Assembly: GCF_010915725.1 (NCBI RefSeq)
Contig: NZ_JAAIJR010000062.1
Span: 1 to 32,186, forward strand
From: Thiorhodococcus mannitoliphagus
GTDB lineage: Bacteria; Pseudomonadota; Gammaproteobacteria; Chromatiales; Chromatiaceae
Direction: 5' to 3'
Length of the DNA: 32,186 nucleotides
Within the stretch, counting starts at the first letter, position 1. Each line of letters starts with the position of its first letter. Shown piece after piece: positions 1-7,206 of this stretch. A program made the position numbers and the translations under genes. The notes under the pieces were generated by a model. That model saw only the letters and a list, made by a program, of their open reading frames with translations, was not told where the DNA came from and made no database searches.

Positions 1-166
1 CGCCACGATCCCGGGCTTGTCCAACAACCGGTTCAGATCGTCGCTCGCTTCGCTCGGACGATCTAACCTTATTCGTTGGAAGAAGTATCGCCCGACCGAA
101 CTCAGAGAAGCAACCAAGGGGCGCTCCCTGGCGATACCGCAGGCGGCCGAGGACCACATCCTGGTC

Positions 167-321
167 TCGATCATCCTTCGGTCCAAGCGCACGGCCAGTG
201 GGAGCGGCGCCTTGCCGCGACGGTTGCGCGATCGCGGCGGGGCGCCGCTCCCACGTCGCCTTGCCTGAAGGATGCACGGTGTCGACGCAACCAACAGGAC
301 GATCCGATGATCAACGCCCAC
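167..321 (+). repeat. Interspersed REP-like repeat, copy 1
   Basis: The core at 198-254 is a 57-bp palindrome whose ends, GTGGGAGCGGCGCC and GGCGCCGCTCCCAC, are perfect 14-bp inverted repeats. The stretch 198-321 matches 5950-6075 over about 125 bp, both ending in GATCAACGCCCAC. The stretch 167-211, before and into the core, matches 32062-32106. The core resembles the GTGGGAGCG REP palindromes of other gammaproteobacteria. Bases 1-166 hold no gene I can support. Confidence 0.75.
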
Positions 322-341
322 ATCCTCGATCAGCCACCGGA

Positions 342-506
342 TCATAGATGTGATCGCTGTTCTTGCCAGCGCCTTTTTACCTCGTACATGGCGTTGTCGG
401 CACGACGAATCAGCGTGTCCATGTCATCGGCATCATCGGGGAAGACCGCGATCCCCATGCTGACACCGACGTGACACAACCGCCCGCCCACGGACACCAG
501 AGTCGG
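342..506 (-). pseudogene. Relic of a GGDEF (diguanylate cyclase) domain C-terminus
   Basis: Read on the minus strand from 506 down to the TGA at 342-344, the DNA encodes about 54 residues that match the end of a GGDEF domain. Visible landmarks are VGVSMGIAVFPDDADD followed by DTLIRRADNAMYEVKR. An in-frame TGA at 507-509 cuts it off upstream, and no GGDEF signature, start codon or N-terminal part is present. The motif order is that of the last third of the domain. It lies about 25 bp downstream of the intact PAS-GGDEF-EAL gene on the same strand, so it may be what remains of a second c-di-GMP gene after deletion. The domain assignment is by eye. Confidence 0.75.
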
Positions 507-530
507 TCAAGGGACCAGATCAGGCAATCC

Positions 531-3500
531 CTATGGATGCAGAGCCGAATCAAGATCAGGGGAAGACGAATCTAACGAGCAGGCGAGCAGCTCGGACACC
601 GCCTCCCCGGACGCCGGCCGGCCCAGTAAGTAGCCTTGCAGCAAGCCACAACCACGCTGGCGGAGAAACGCGAGCTGGCGCTCGTCCTCGACGCCCTCCG
701 CGACCAGCTCGAGACCCAGGCTACGGGCCATCCCGATGATCGCCTCGACCAAAGACACGTCGTCGCTGCTATCGGGCAAGCCCTGCACGAAGGAACGATC
801 GATCTTCAGCTCGTCGACGGGGAAACGCTTGAGATAGCCGAGGGAGGAATAGCCGGTTCCGAAATCGTCGACGGCGAGCCGAACCCCCAAATCCCGAAGC
901 TCTTGCAGCCGGGTGCAGAATTCGGCGCGGCCGTCGAGCATCAGCCCCTCGGTGATCTCCAGCACCAGGCTGGTCGCCGCGACGTCGCTGGCCGCCAGGA
1001 TGGATTCCACGTCCGCCGCGGTGAAGCCGAGTTCGAGCTGACGGGCGGAAACGTTGACCGCCAAGCCCAAGTGGGACCAGCCCATCCGCTGCCATGCGCT
1101 GAGCTGCCGGCAGGCGGTCTCGAGCACCCAGCGACCGAGCGGCTCGATCAGCCCGGTCTCCTCGGCCAGCGGAATGAAACGGTCCGGCGACACCATGCCA
1201 TGCGTCGGATGATGCCAGCGTGCCAGGGCCTCGTAGTGGACCGGGCGGCGAGTCGCCGCGTCGACCACGGGCTGATAGTGGAGCACCAGCTCCTGCCGGT
1301 CGATGGCTCGGCGCAGCTCGTGCTCGAGTTCCGCCTTGGCACGGACCGAGCGCTGCATGCCGATGGTGAAGAATTGGTAGCGGTTGCGTCCCGCCTCTTT
1401 GGCGCGCGTCGTCGCCATGTCGGCATGCAGCAGCATGGCATCGGCAGTCTCGGCGTCCTCCGGGTAGAGGGCAATGCCGATGCTCGCACCGACATAGACC
1501 TCTCGGTCGGCCAGATGGAAGGGCTGGCCGATACGAGCGATGATCTTGTCAGCGACCGTGGCAACCTCCGCCCCGCTGCCCACCTCGGGCAAGAGGATCA
1601 CGAAGGCATCGCCACCGAAACGCGCCAGGGTGTCGGCCTGCCGCACGCAGGCGTCGAGCCGCCTCGTCACCTTTTGCAACAGCTGGTCACCATTGACATG
1701 CCCGAAGGTCTCGTTGACCGACTTGAAGCGATCGAGGTCCACGAAGAGGACGGCCAAGGCGCGCTGCGCGCGCTGCGCGGCCGCGATGGCAAGCTCCAAG
1801 CGGTCCTGCAGGAGCGCGCGATTGGGCAGGCCGGTCAAGGCATCGTGGTTGGCCTGATAACGGATCTGCTGCTCGTCGCTCTTGCGCTGCGTCATATCGG
1901 AGAAGACGGCGACGAACTCCATCACGCGTCCGCAGTCATCCTTGGTGGCCACCACGGAGGTCAGCGCGGGGAAGACGCTGCCGTCCCTGCGCCGAGCCCA
2001 GATCTCGCCTGACCAGGAGCCCTGGCCCAAGAGCCGCTCCCAAAGCCGCCGATAGAAGCGTGCATTGTGCCGACCCGAGCTGAGGATCCTCGGGTCCTTG
2101 CACAGCACGTCCTCGGGCGCGTAGCCGGTCATGCGTGTGAACGCCGGATTCACCGTCTTGATGCGGTTGTCGGCGTCCGTGACCATGATGGCATCGGCCG
2201 TCGTCTCGAAGACCGTGGCGTTCATGCGCAGCTGGTCCTCGGCCCGCTTGCGCGCGGTGACATCTTCCTTGACGGCGACGAAGTGGGTCACGCGCCCGGC
2301 CTCATCCCGCACCGGCGAGATGGACGCCGACTCCCAAAAGATGCTGCCGTCCTTGCGCCTGTTGTGGAAGTGGCCGCGCCATTCGCGGCCGGCGGAGAGC
2401 GTCTCCCACAAGTCCCGATACTCCTCCTCGGACGTGTCGCCGGATTTCAGAAAGCTCGGCTTGCGGCCCAGAACTTCGTCGGCGCGATAACCGGTCACCT
2501 CCTCGAATCTCGGATTGACGTACTCGATGCTGCCCTGGGTGTCGGTGATCATCACCGAGGCCGGACTCTGCTCGAGGACCAGGGAGAGCTTGCGCAGCTC
2601 CAGCTCGCGGCGCTTCGCCTCGGTGATATCGAAGCGCACGCAGGCCATTCCACCCTCTGCGGTCTTGGAATCGCTGGCCAGATACCAGCGGCCATCCTCG
2701 AGATGCTCGAAATAGGTCTGGCTGGTCGCGGAGGCGCCCGTGGCGCCCGCTGCCGGTACTCTTTGGAGTCGCTCCAGGGTTTCACGCTCCAACTGCGCGT
2801 GGGCGACGCCCGGCTCGAGACTCTTGGCCAGCCAGAGGTAAAAATCGGCGAAACGCCGATTGCTGAGCAGCAGCCGCCCGCGCGAATCGAACAGCGCAAA
2901 GGCCTCGCCCAGGCTCTCCACGGCATCCCTGAGGCGGTTGCGCTCGCGCACCGCAAGGGCGCGCGTCTGCTCCAGGTGACGCAGCACCAGCGCCAAACCG
3001 AGCAGCAGCAGTAGCGTCAGCACGAACAGGATCCTGCTGAATTGCTCGGCACGGTGCGCAGCGCTGGCGCGATGGGCGGTGTAGAGCGTCTGCAGCCGCT
3101 CGAACCGCTCACCGCTCGGCATCGCGAGGTAGTCGTCACGCAAACGCCGCAGCTCCAGCAGCCCCGCGAGATTGGCGCGCATGTGACTCACCGTATTCTG
3201 CAGCATGGCCGCATCCGGCCCCTGCTCTGCGATGCGCGCGTCCAACCGCGAGAGCGTCTCGCGAATCGCCCTTTCATCGCTTTCGCTCGGGAAGAGATTG
3301 AGCAGGTACAGCCGATTCAGCAAGGTCAGAACGGTGCCCGCGGTCGGCGTGCCGCTGGCCGCCAGCTCCTCGACCGCCAGCGGAAGGTAGCTCAGGCCAT
3401 TGCGCAGGAGCGCGGCCTGCAGCTTGATGCGCTCGACCAGCGCCTGCTTCCGGCCCAGGCTGCGCCAGTAAGCGTCGATGGCCTCATCGATCCCATCCGT

Positions 3501-3785
3501 GGTGCTGCCATAACGTCCGGCGCCGGGATCGCGGAAGCGTCGTCCCAGGGGCTCCAGCTTCTCCTGGACATCGGTCAGCGGGTCATACTGCGTCAGCAGG
3601 AAGGCGCTCACGCGCAAGAGGTCGCGGTCGAGCTGGGCCTCGAGTTCCTTGACCGCAAGCAGGTCCCGCGACCAGCCGAAATAGGCGTCATTGTCCAGGA
3701 CTTGGGTCCGCGCAAAGAGCAGCAGCACGACCAGGATCGCCGTGGCTAACAAGAAGAGTTGGAAAAAGCTGCGACGCCGCCTCAT
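531..3785 (-). CDS. Membrane PAS-GGDEF-EAL c-di-GMP signalling protein with degenerate GGDEF
   Basis: This 1084-residue protein has a membrane segment at about 7-25, a periplasmic region to about 248, and a second membrane segment at about 250-268. Three PAS-like domains follow (about 285-390, 400-515 and 520-635), then GGDEF (about 645-805) and EAL (about 815-1065). The GGDEF signature reads GGDAF (724-728), so the conserved Glu is Ala and cyclase activity is doubtful. The RxxD inhibitory site (715-718) is kept. The EAL domain looks complete: YEALARW from 851, NVSARQLE at 911-918, EITE at 943-946, DDFGTGYSS from 973, KIDRSFV at 994-1000. The likely role is c-di-GMP phosphodiesterase, perhaps with GGDAF as a GTP-sensing module (inference). 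The ATG overlaps the TGA of the upstream peroxidase-like gene by 4 nt (ATGA), which indicates translational coupling. Confidence 0.93.
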   Translation of the reverse strand: MRRRRSFFQLFLLATAILVVLLLFARTQVLDNDAYFGWSRDLLAVKELEAQLDRDLLRVSAFLLTQYDPLTDVQEKLEPLGRRFRDPGAGRYGSTTDGIDEAIDAYWRSLGRKQALVERIKLQAALLRNGLSYLPLAVEELAASGTPTAGTVLTLLNRLYLLNLFPSESDERAIRETLSRLDARIAEQGPDAAMLQNTVSHMRANLAGLLELRRLRDDYLAMPSGERFERLQTLYTAHRASAAHRAEQFSRILFVLTLLLLLGLALVLRHLEQTRALAVRERNRLRDAVESLGEAFALFDSRGRLLLSNRRFADFYLWLAKSLEPGVAHAQLERETLERLQRVPAAGATGASATSQTYFEHLEDGRWYLASDSKTAEGGMACVRFDITEAKRRELELRKLSLVLEQSPASVMITDTQGSIEYVNPRFEEVTGYRADEVLGRKPSFLKSGDTSEEEYRDLWETLSAGREWRGHFHNRRKDGSIFWESASISPVRDEAGRVTHFVAVKEDVTARKRAEDQLRMNATVFETTADAIMVTDADNRIKTVNPAFTRMTGYAPEDVLCKDPRILSSGRHNARFYRRLWERLLGQGSWSGEIWARRRDGSVFPALTSVVATKDDCGRVMEFVAVFSDMTQRKSDEQQIRYQANHDALTGLPNRALLQDRLELAIAAAQRAQRALAVLFVDLDRFKSVNETFGHVNGDQLLQKVTRRLDACVRQADTLARFGGDAFVILLPEVGSGAEVATVADKIIARIGQPFHLADREVYVGASIGIALYPEDAETADAMLLHADMATTRAKEAGRNRYQFFTIGMQRSVRAKAELEHELRRAIDRQELVLHYQPVVDAATRRPVHYEALARWHHPTHGMVSPDRFIPLAEETGLIEPLGRWVLETACRQLSAWQRMGWSHLGLAVNVSARQLELGFTAADVESILAASDVAATSLVLEITEGLMLDGRAEFCTRLQELRDLGVRLAVDDFGTGYSSLGYLKRFPVDELKIDRSFVQGLPDSSDDVSLVEAIIGMARSLGLELVAEGVEDERQLAFLRQRGCGLLQGYLLGRPASGEAVSELLACSLDSSSPDLDSALHP

Positions 3786-4996
3786 GGGGTCAGCCTGGGA
3801 TGCTCGCCGACCAGGGTCGTTAGAAATCGCTCGATCGCGGCGACATGCTCGTCGGAAATGGAGCGGCCCAGCTGATAGCGCGCCATCACCCGGATCGCCT
3901 CGGCAAGGGTTTCCGTGCTGCCGTCATGGAAATAGGGCGGATTGCGCACAGCCAATCGAAGACTGGGGACCTTGAACAAGTGACGATCTTCGTCGAGGCC
4001 GGTGATCGTGAAACGCCCGAGATCCGCTGGGGTGATCTCACCCCCGCGGTCAGCGAAATAGTCGCCCATCAGTCCCATGCGACCGTACATGTTGCCGCCG
4101 ACGTTCGCGCCCTGATGGCAGCTGACACAGCCATAGGACTTGAAGAGGCGATAGCCGTCCAGCTCTGCTTCGTCAATGGCCTCGTCTTCGCCAGCGAGCC
4201 AGCGGTCGAAACGGGAGTTTGGCGTCACCAGTGAGCGCTCGAAGGCGGCGATTGCCGCCGTGACGGTCTCCGGCGTCGGCGCCTCATCGAAGACTGCATC
4301 GAAGTCGGCATTCAGCTTCGCGTCCGACCTCAACCCTTGAATGACCTTGGACCAACTGGAGCCCATGAAGGCCGGACTCGTCACCGCCAGGCCGACCATG
4401 GCCTCCAATGTCGGCGCGCGCCCGTTCCAGCCTTGAACGAAGCTCAGTCCACTGTTGTAGACCGTCGGCGTCTTGACGCTCCCCTGCGTTACTTCGGTGC
4501 CGCTCGGGTGCGTGCGCCCATCGGCGCCATGGCGGGCAAGATCGTGGCAAGACGCGCAGCTCATACGGCCATCACGCGACAGTCGGGGGTCGGCGAACAA
4601 ACGCTCGCCGAGCGCGGCGGCACGCGCCTCGAGTGTCGCTGCCTCCGGGATGGGACGAATCGGCTCCAAGCGCACCTCGGCCCCGAGCATCTGGATCGGC
4701 GTCCCCGCTAGGGACACCGAGAGGAGGAAGGCGCCAGACGCCCGCGCCAGTCGGGATCCGTTCGCCTGGCGGGCAGCCGCACCAGGGGTGCCGCGGCAGC
4801 TGCGGTCGAAGCAACAGGCCCGAGGCGCCGGATGCACCAGGGAGCGGATCAGGGCGGCGCTCGGTCGAAACCTAGGCAGGGAGTGATCAGTCGGAGCCAA
4901 ACGACTGTGCTTAAGGGACGGAATATCGATTACCTGAAGTTCTGGCCTTTTCGAGGGGGTTTGCCCACTTTGGTGCCAACACCACCCAAGCCGCAT
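3782..4996 (-). CDS. Dihaem cytochrome c peroxidase / MauG-family protein
   Basis: This secreted dihaem c-type cytochrome carries CASCH at 147-151 and CVSCH at 290-294. It also has the family landmarks KTPTVYN (175-181), FKVPSLR (341-347) and PPYFHDGS (353-360). Proteins of this family reduce H2O2 or oxidise substrates in the periplasm using two covalent haems. The start is uncertain. ATG at 4996 has a weak AGG upstream and gives 404 residues with an unusual roughly 80-residue N-terminal extension before the hydrophobic, signal-like stretch (about 85-106). GTG at 4837 would shorten it by 53 residues. The gene is first in a two-gene operon with the PAS-GGDEF-EAL protein, and the ORFs overlap by 4 nt. 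That pairing suggests the signalling protein responds to redox or peroxide state (inference). Confidence 0.9.
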   Translation of the reverse strand: MRLGWCWHQSGQTPSKRPELQVIDIPSLKHSRLAPTDHSLPRFRPSAALIRSLVHPAPRACCFDRSCRGTPGAAARQANGSRLARASGAFLLSVSLAGTPIQMLGAEVRLEPIRPIPEAATLEARAAALGERLFADPRLSRDGRMSCASCHDLARHGADGRTHPSGTEVTQGSVKTPTVYNSGLSFVQGWNGRAPTLEAMVGLAVTSPAFMGSSWSKVIQGLRSDAKLNADFDAVFDEAPTPETVTAAIAAFERSLVTPNSRFDRWLAGEDEAIDEAELDGYRLFKSYGCVSCHQGANVGGNMYGRMGLMGDYFADRGGEITPADLGRFTITGLDEDRHLFKVPSLRLAVRNPPYFHDGSTETLAEAIRVMARYQLGRSISDEHVAAIERFLTTLVGEHPRLTP

Positions 4997-5221
4997 GCAC
5001 CTAAGTCACTGTTGATGCGGGCATGCTCAGAACCGCGAAACTTCCGTGGATTACGCGATCTAGCCCAATGCAGAGTATTGAGTGTTTCGAGATGGGCATG
5101 AACGTTAGCAGTTTTTCGAGTGCGAGTATATGGCCCGAGGGCGGGCGAGCACGAGATGTCTTTGCGGATAATTGGTTGCGGCATGATGGCGAGAAATGAC
5201 CTCAAGAAGTTGCTTGTGTCG
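4997..5221. other. Intergenic, no gene seen
   Basis: I find no supported coding sequence, strong hairpin or convincing sigma70 promoter. This stretch probably carries the promoter of the minus-strand peroxidase operon, but I cannot point to its boxes. Small ORFs here have no recognisable content. Confidence 0.4.
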
Positions 5222-5479
5222 GTCAGCTTCGGGAACCCCGGGTTGAGCGCAACAAGCGGTAGCCGTTGATGGAAATTCTACTGGTGGCCGGTCTGTGCCA
5301 TGCTCAGTGGAGCGCAAGGTTGGAAGGCGATGGAGGCGCTTGGTCAGGCGAAGCTGGATTGGCGGCGCAAGGTTGCGCCCTTCGCCAATGGCCGATCTAT
5401 GCGCGAGCGCATTGCCGCGGTGATCTCACGGCTGAGAGGCAGTCTGAAAATCAGCGCCGAGGCCCGGATGGCCGGGTGA
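5222..5479 (+). pseudogene. Broken N-terminal fragment of an ISAs1/H-repeat-type transposase
   Basis: In one frame (from about 5224) the DNA reads REPRVERNKR, an in-frame TAG, then PLMEILLVA. The reading then shifts frame near 5290 into VCAMLSGAQGWKAMEALGQ, followed by AKLDWRRK, PFANG and AAVISRL, and ends at TGA 5477-5479. This order (DPRVERxKRHPLxEIL, then LCAxLxGAxGWxAME, then FGxAKLxWLR) is the N-terminal region of ISAs1-family (H-repeat associated) transposases. It carries one stop and one frameshift. The DDE catalytic part is absent, so it is a dead remnant. No terminal inverted repeats could be assigned. Confidence 0.75.
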
Positions 5480-5488
5480 TCGGGTCGG

Positions 5489-5527
5489 CTTCAGTCGCCC
5501 ACTCGCCCTAACCAAGGGCGACTGAAG
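5489..5527. repeat. Perfect 12-bp inverted repeat
   Basis: CTTCAGTCGCCC (5489-5500) and GGGCGACTGAAG (5516-5527) form a perfect 12-bp stem with a 15-nt loop. No T-run follows on either strand, so a terminator is not well supported. It lies exactly between the transposase relic and the sdhA relic. It could be an interspersed palindrome or a scar of element insertion. Confidence 0.6.
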
Positions 5528-5570
5528 TCGCTACACGTCTTGCAGACAGCTTCTGAGTCCGAAGACGTTT

Positions 5571-5813
5571 CACGCGTGCCCTTGCAGTTGGACGCGCCCC
5601 TTCGGCCGGGCATCCAAGCCGCGGGCCTGCTATGCCGCGGACAAGGTCGGGCGCATCATGCTTCAAACCCTCTACGAGCAGGGGCTGCGGCATGGTGTCG
5701 ACTCCTTCAACGAGTGGGTCACGCTCAACCTCATCCACGACGGTCAGCGCTGCATGGGCGTCAACGCCTAGAGTCTGCGCACAGGCCGGCTCCACACCAT
5801 TCAGAGGCTTTGA
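5571..5813 (+). pseudogene. Fragment of succinate dehydrogenase/fumarate reductase flavoprotein (sdhA-like)
   Basis: In the frame that includes 5616-5618, the translation reads TRPFG, then CYAADKVGRIMLQTLYEQG, then FNEWVTLNLI and GVNA. After an in-frame TAG at 5769-5771 it continues SLRTGRLHTIQ and ends at TGA 5811-5813. The pattern RPFG, YAADKTGHxxLxTLYEQG, FNEWxxLDLI, then ALxxxTGExHTF is characteristic of the SdhA/FrdA flavoprotein. Only about 80 of roughly 590 residues remain. The segment between RPFG and CYAADK is compressed compared with the family, and there is an internal stop. It is a pseudogene remnant, presumably of a second sdhA copy or of one carried here by rearrangement. Confidence 0.75.
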
Positions 5814-5949
5814 TGCTTGCCTCGCCTCGGGGTAGCATCGGGACGACTCTTGCCAGATGTTCGACGATCGGTTCTATTTAGGAATCATGACCTGCGCCGA
5901 GCGCCAGACACGGCAGGACAGGCACGAATCATCATTCCCACACACCCAG

Positions 5950-6075
5950 GTGGGAGTGCCGCCCTCGGCGCGACGGGCGCGCGATCGCGGCGAGGCGCCG
6001 CTCGCAAGTCGCTTTACCTGTTGAGGATGCAGGGTGCCGACTCAACCGACTGGGCGATCCGACGATCAACGCCCA
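5950..6075 (+). repeat. Interspersed REP-like repeat, copy 2
   Basis: This starts GTGGGAGTGCCGCC and includes a GCGCGATCGCGGCG core like that of copy 1. The closing arm GGCGCCGCTCGCA is slightly decayed. Downstream of the palindrome it still matches copy 1 (255-321) through GATCAACGCCCAC, so the mobile unit is larger than the palindrome alone. It ends 29 bp before the next gene's ATG. Confidence 0.7.
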
Positions 6076-6104
6076 CTTTACGAAACGAACCGAATGAGTA
6101 CCAA

Positions 6105-6530
6105 ATGACAAGGCAGATGTGGACCTTTGACCCGCAGTCAGGCGGCGTGAAGATTCCGCCGGCGATCCAACCCAGTATTCGTCAGCGGATCCTCGACCAT
6201 GCCGAGAAGCATTACTCAGGCAAGTTCAATCGGATCGACGTCCGATTTCGCAGCCAATTCTGCTACATCGACGCCTACATCGAGCCATACGTCGCCCCCG
6301 ACTTCGATCCGAAGGTATTCGGCCAAACCGCTGACGAGTATAGAGAGCGGCTACGCAACACACCGACACACCTTTGTCGCCTGCGTTATTTCGGCAACAA
6401 GGACCGCTGGACGATGGCGTTCTACACCTACAGTCACGACGCCTATGAGCCAAGCTTCTTCGACAACGGAACCTGGCATGGCACGCCGGAAGAGGCGTTC
6501 GACACCTCGTCCGTCTACTTGGAAAATTGA
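6105..6530 (+). CDS. Conserved-looking hypothetical protein, 141 aa
   Basis: I cannot name a function. The start ATG at 6105 is chosen because upstream in-frame codons lie in the interspersed repeat. The 141-residue product is soluble, with no signal peptide or membrane segment. It is rich in aromatic residues and contains MWTFDPQSGGVKIP near the start, then FCYIDAYIEP, a RERLRNTPTHLCRLRYFG block, WTMAFYTYSHDAYEP, and FDNGTWHGTPEEAFD near the end. The compact, ungapped look and many Trp/Tyr/Asp/Gly positions suggest a real conserved family. I believe similar roughly 130-residue proteins exist in other proteobacteria, but I cannot verify this. It is flanked by repeat copies 2 and 3, so it is probably its own transcription unit. 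Confidence 0.75.
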   Translation: MTRQMWTFDPQSGGVKIPPAIQPSIRQRILDHAEKHYSGKFNRIDVRFRSQFCYIDAYIEPYVAPDFDPKVFGQTADEYRERLRNTPTHLCRLRYFGNKDRWTMAFYTYSHDAYEPSFFDNGTWHGTPEEAFDTSSVYLEN

Positions 6531-6575
6531 GCCCAATCGCCTGCGCGGCAGTGATCAACCTTCCGGCGCGCCGAG

Positions 6576-6628
6576 GTGGGAGCGCCGCCTCGGCGCGACA
6601 CCCGGTCGCGGCGGGGCGCTGCTCCCAC
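6576..6628 (+). repeat. Interspersed REP-like repeat, copy 3
   Basis: Runs from GTGGGAGCGCCGCC to GGGCGCTGCTCCCAC, with a CGGCGCGAC...GTCGCGGCG interior. It forms an imperfect 53-bp palindrome. It shares the core with copies 1 and 2 but lacks their downstream extension. Confidence 0.7.
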
Positions 6629-6646
6629 AAAGCAGCGGGCCCGACC

Positions 6647-6674
6647 GAATGGGCAAGGGCGAATGGGCAAGGGC
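6647..6674 (+). repeat. 14-bp tandem duplication
   Basis: GAATGGGCAAGGGC occurs twice in direct succession, followed by a partial GAATG. It lies about 70 bp upstream of the zinc-ribbon gene. No function is evident. Confidence 0.6.
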
Positions 6675-6742
6675 GAATGACAGGGAGTCAACTCACGCCC
6701 CAACATCTCATTCCTCAACATCTCGATGCAGCAGGTCAAGCC

Positions 6743-7162
6743 ATGAAACCATGCCGTGAGTGTCAGCACGAGATCAGCGAGAGCGCCATCACCTGCCCAT
6801 CATGCGGCGCGCCCTATCCCGCGAGGCCCGCCTGGGACGGCTGGGGCTTCGAGTACAAATCGGAGGCCAGGGTCATGGGCCTGCCCCTGCTGCATATCTC
6901 CTTCAAGTTCCGCCCGAACAAGGTGCCCGTGCCGGCCGTCGGCTTCATCGCCATCGGCCAGTTCGGGGCAGGCATCATCACCATCGCTCAGTTCGGCATC
7001 GGTGTCTTCAGCCTCGGCCAGTTCACCTTGGCCGGCTACGCCGTCGCTCAGTTTGCGCTTGCCTACTCCTGCATCGCACAGATTGGGGTCTACGTCGACC
7101 GAGGCTTCGGGCAATTCGTGGTGCGCCTGAGCGACCTTTTGCCCGGCCTCCTCGGTGCCTAG
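6743..7162 (+). CDS. Zinc-ribbon protein with ten-residue QF repeats, 139 aa
   Basis: The N-terminus holds a zinc ribbon with CRECQ at 4-8 and CPSCG at 18-22 (Cys 4, 7, 18, 21). From residue 71 the chain is built of near-perfect ten-residue units: IGQFGAGIIT, IAQFGIGVFS, LGQFTLAGYA, VAQFALAYSC, IAQIGVYVDR, then FGQF. Each unit begins with an aliphatic residue, Gly/Ala and QF. The repeat block is strongly hydrophobic and could form a membrane-inserted or solenoid-like structure; which one cannot be told by eye. The ATG at 6743 places the zinc ribbon at the N-terminus. rnfB begins 44 bp downstream on the same strand, so the gene may be the first of the rnf operon. Function unknown. Confidence 0.8.
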   Translation: MKPCRECQHEISESAITCPSCGAPYPARPAWDGWGFEYKSEARVMGLPLLHISFKFRPNKVPVPAVGFIAIGQFGAGIITIAQFGIGVFSLGQFTLAGYAVAQFALAYSCIAQIGVYVDRGFGQFVVRLSDLLPGLLGA

Positions 7163-7206
7163 GCCGACAAGCAAGGCAAGTTGATTCCGACTCCGAAAAC
7201 ACCGGC

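Noticed and set aside
636-2012. 458-codon plus-strand open frame
   Set aside because: Antisense to the clear GGDEF-EAL coding sequence and composed of shadow codons.
5489-5527. 12-bp inverted repeat as the end of the ISAs1-type element
   Set aside because: ISAs1-type ends are inverted repeats at opposite ends of the element, not a closed hairpin, and no matching copy was seen on the other side.
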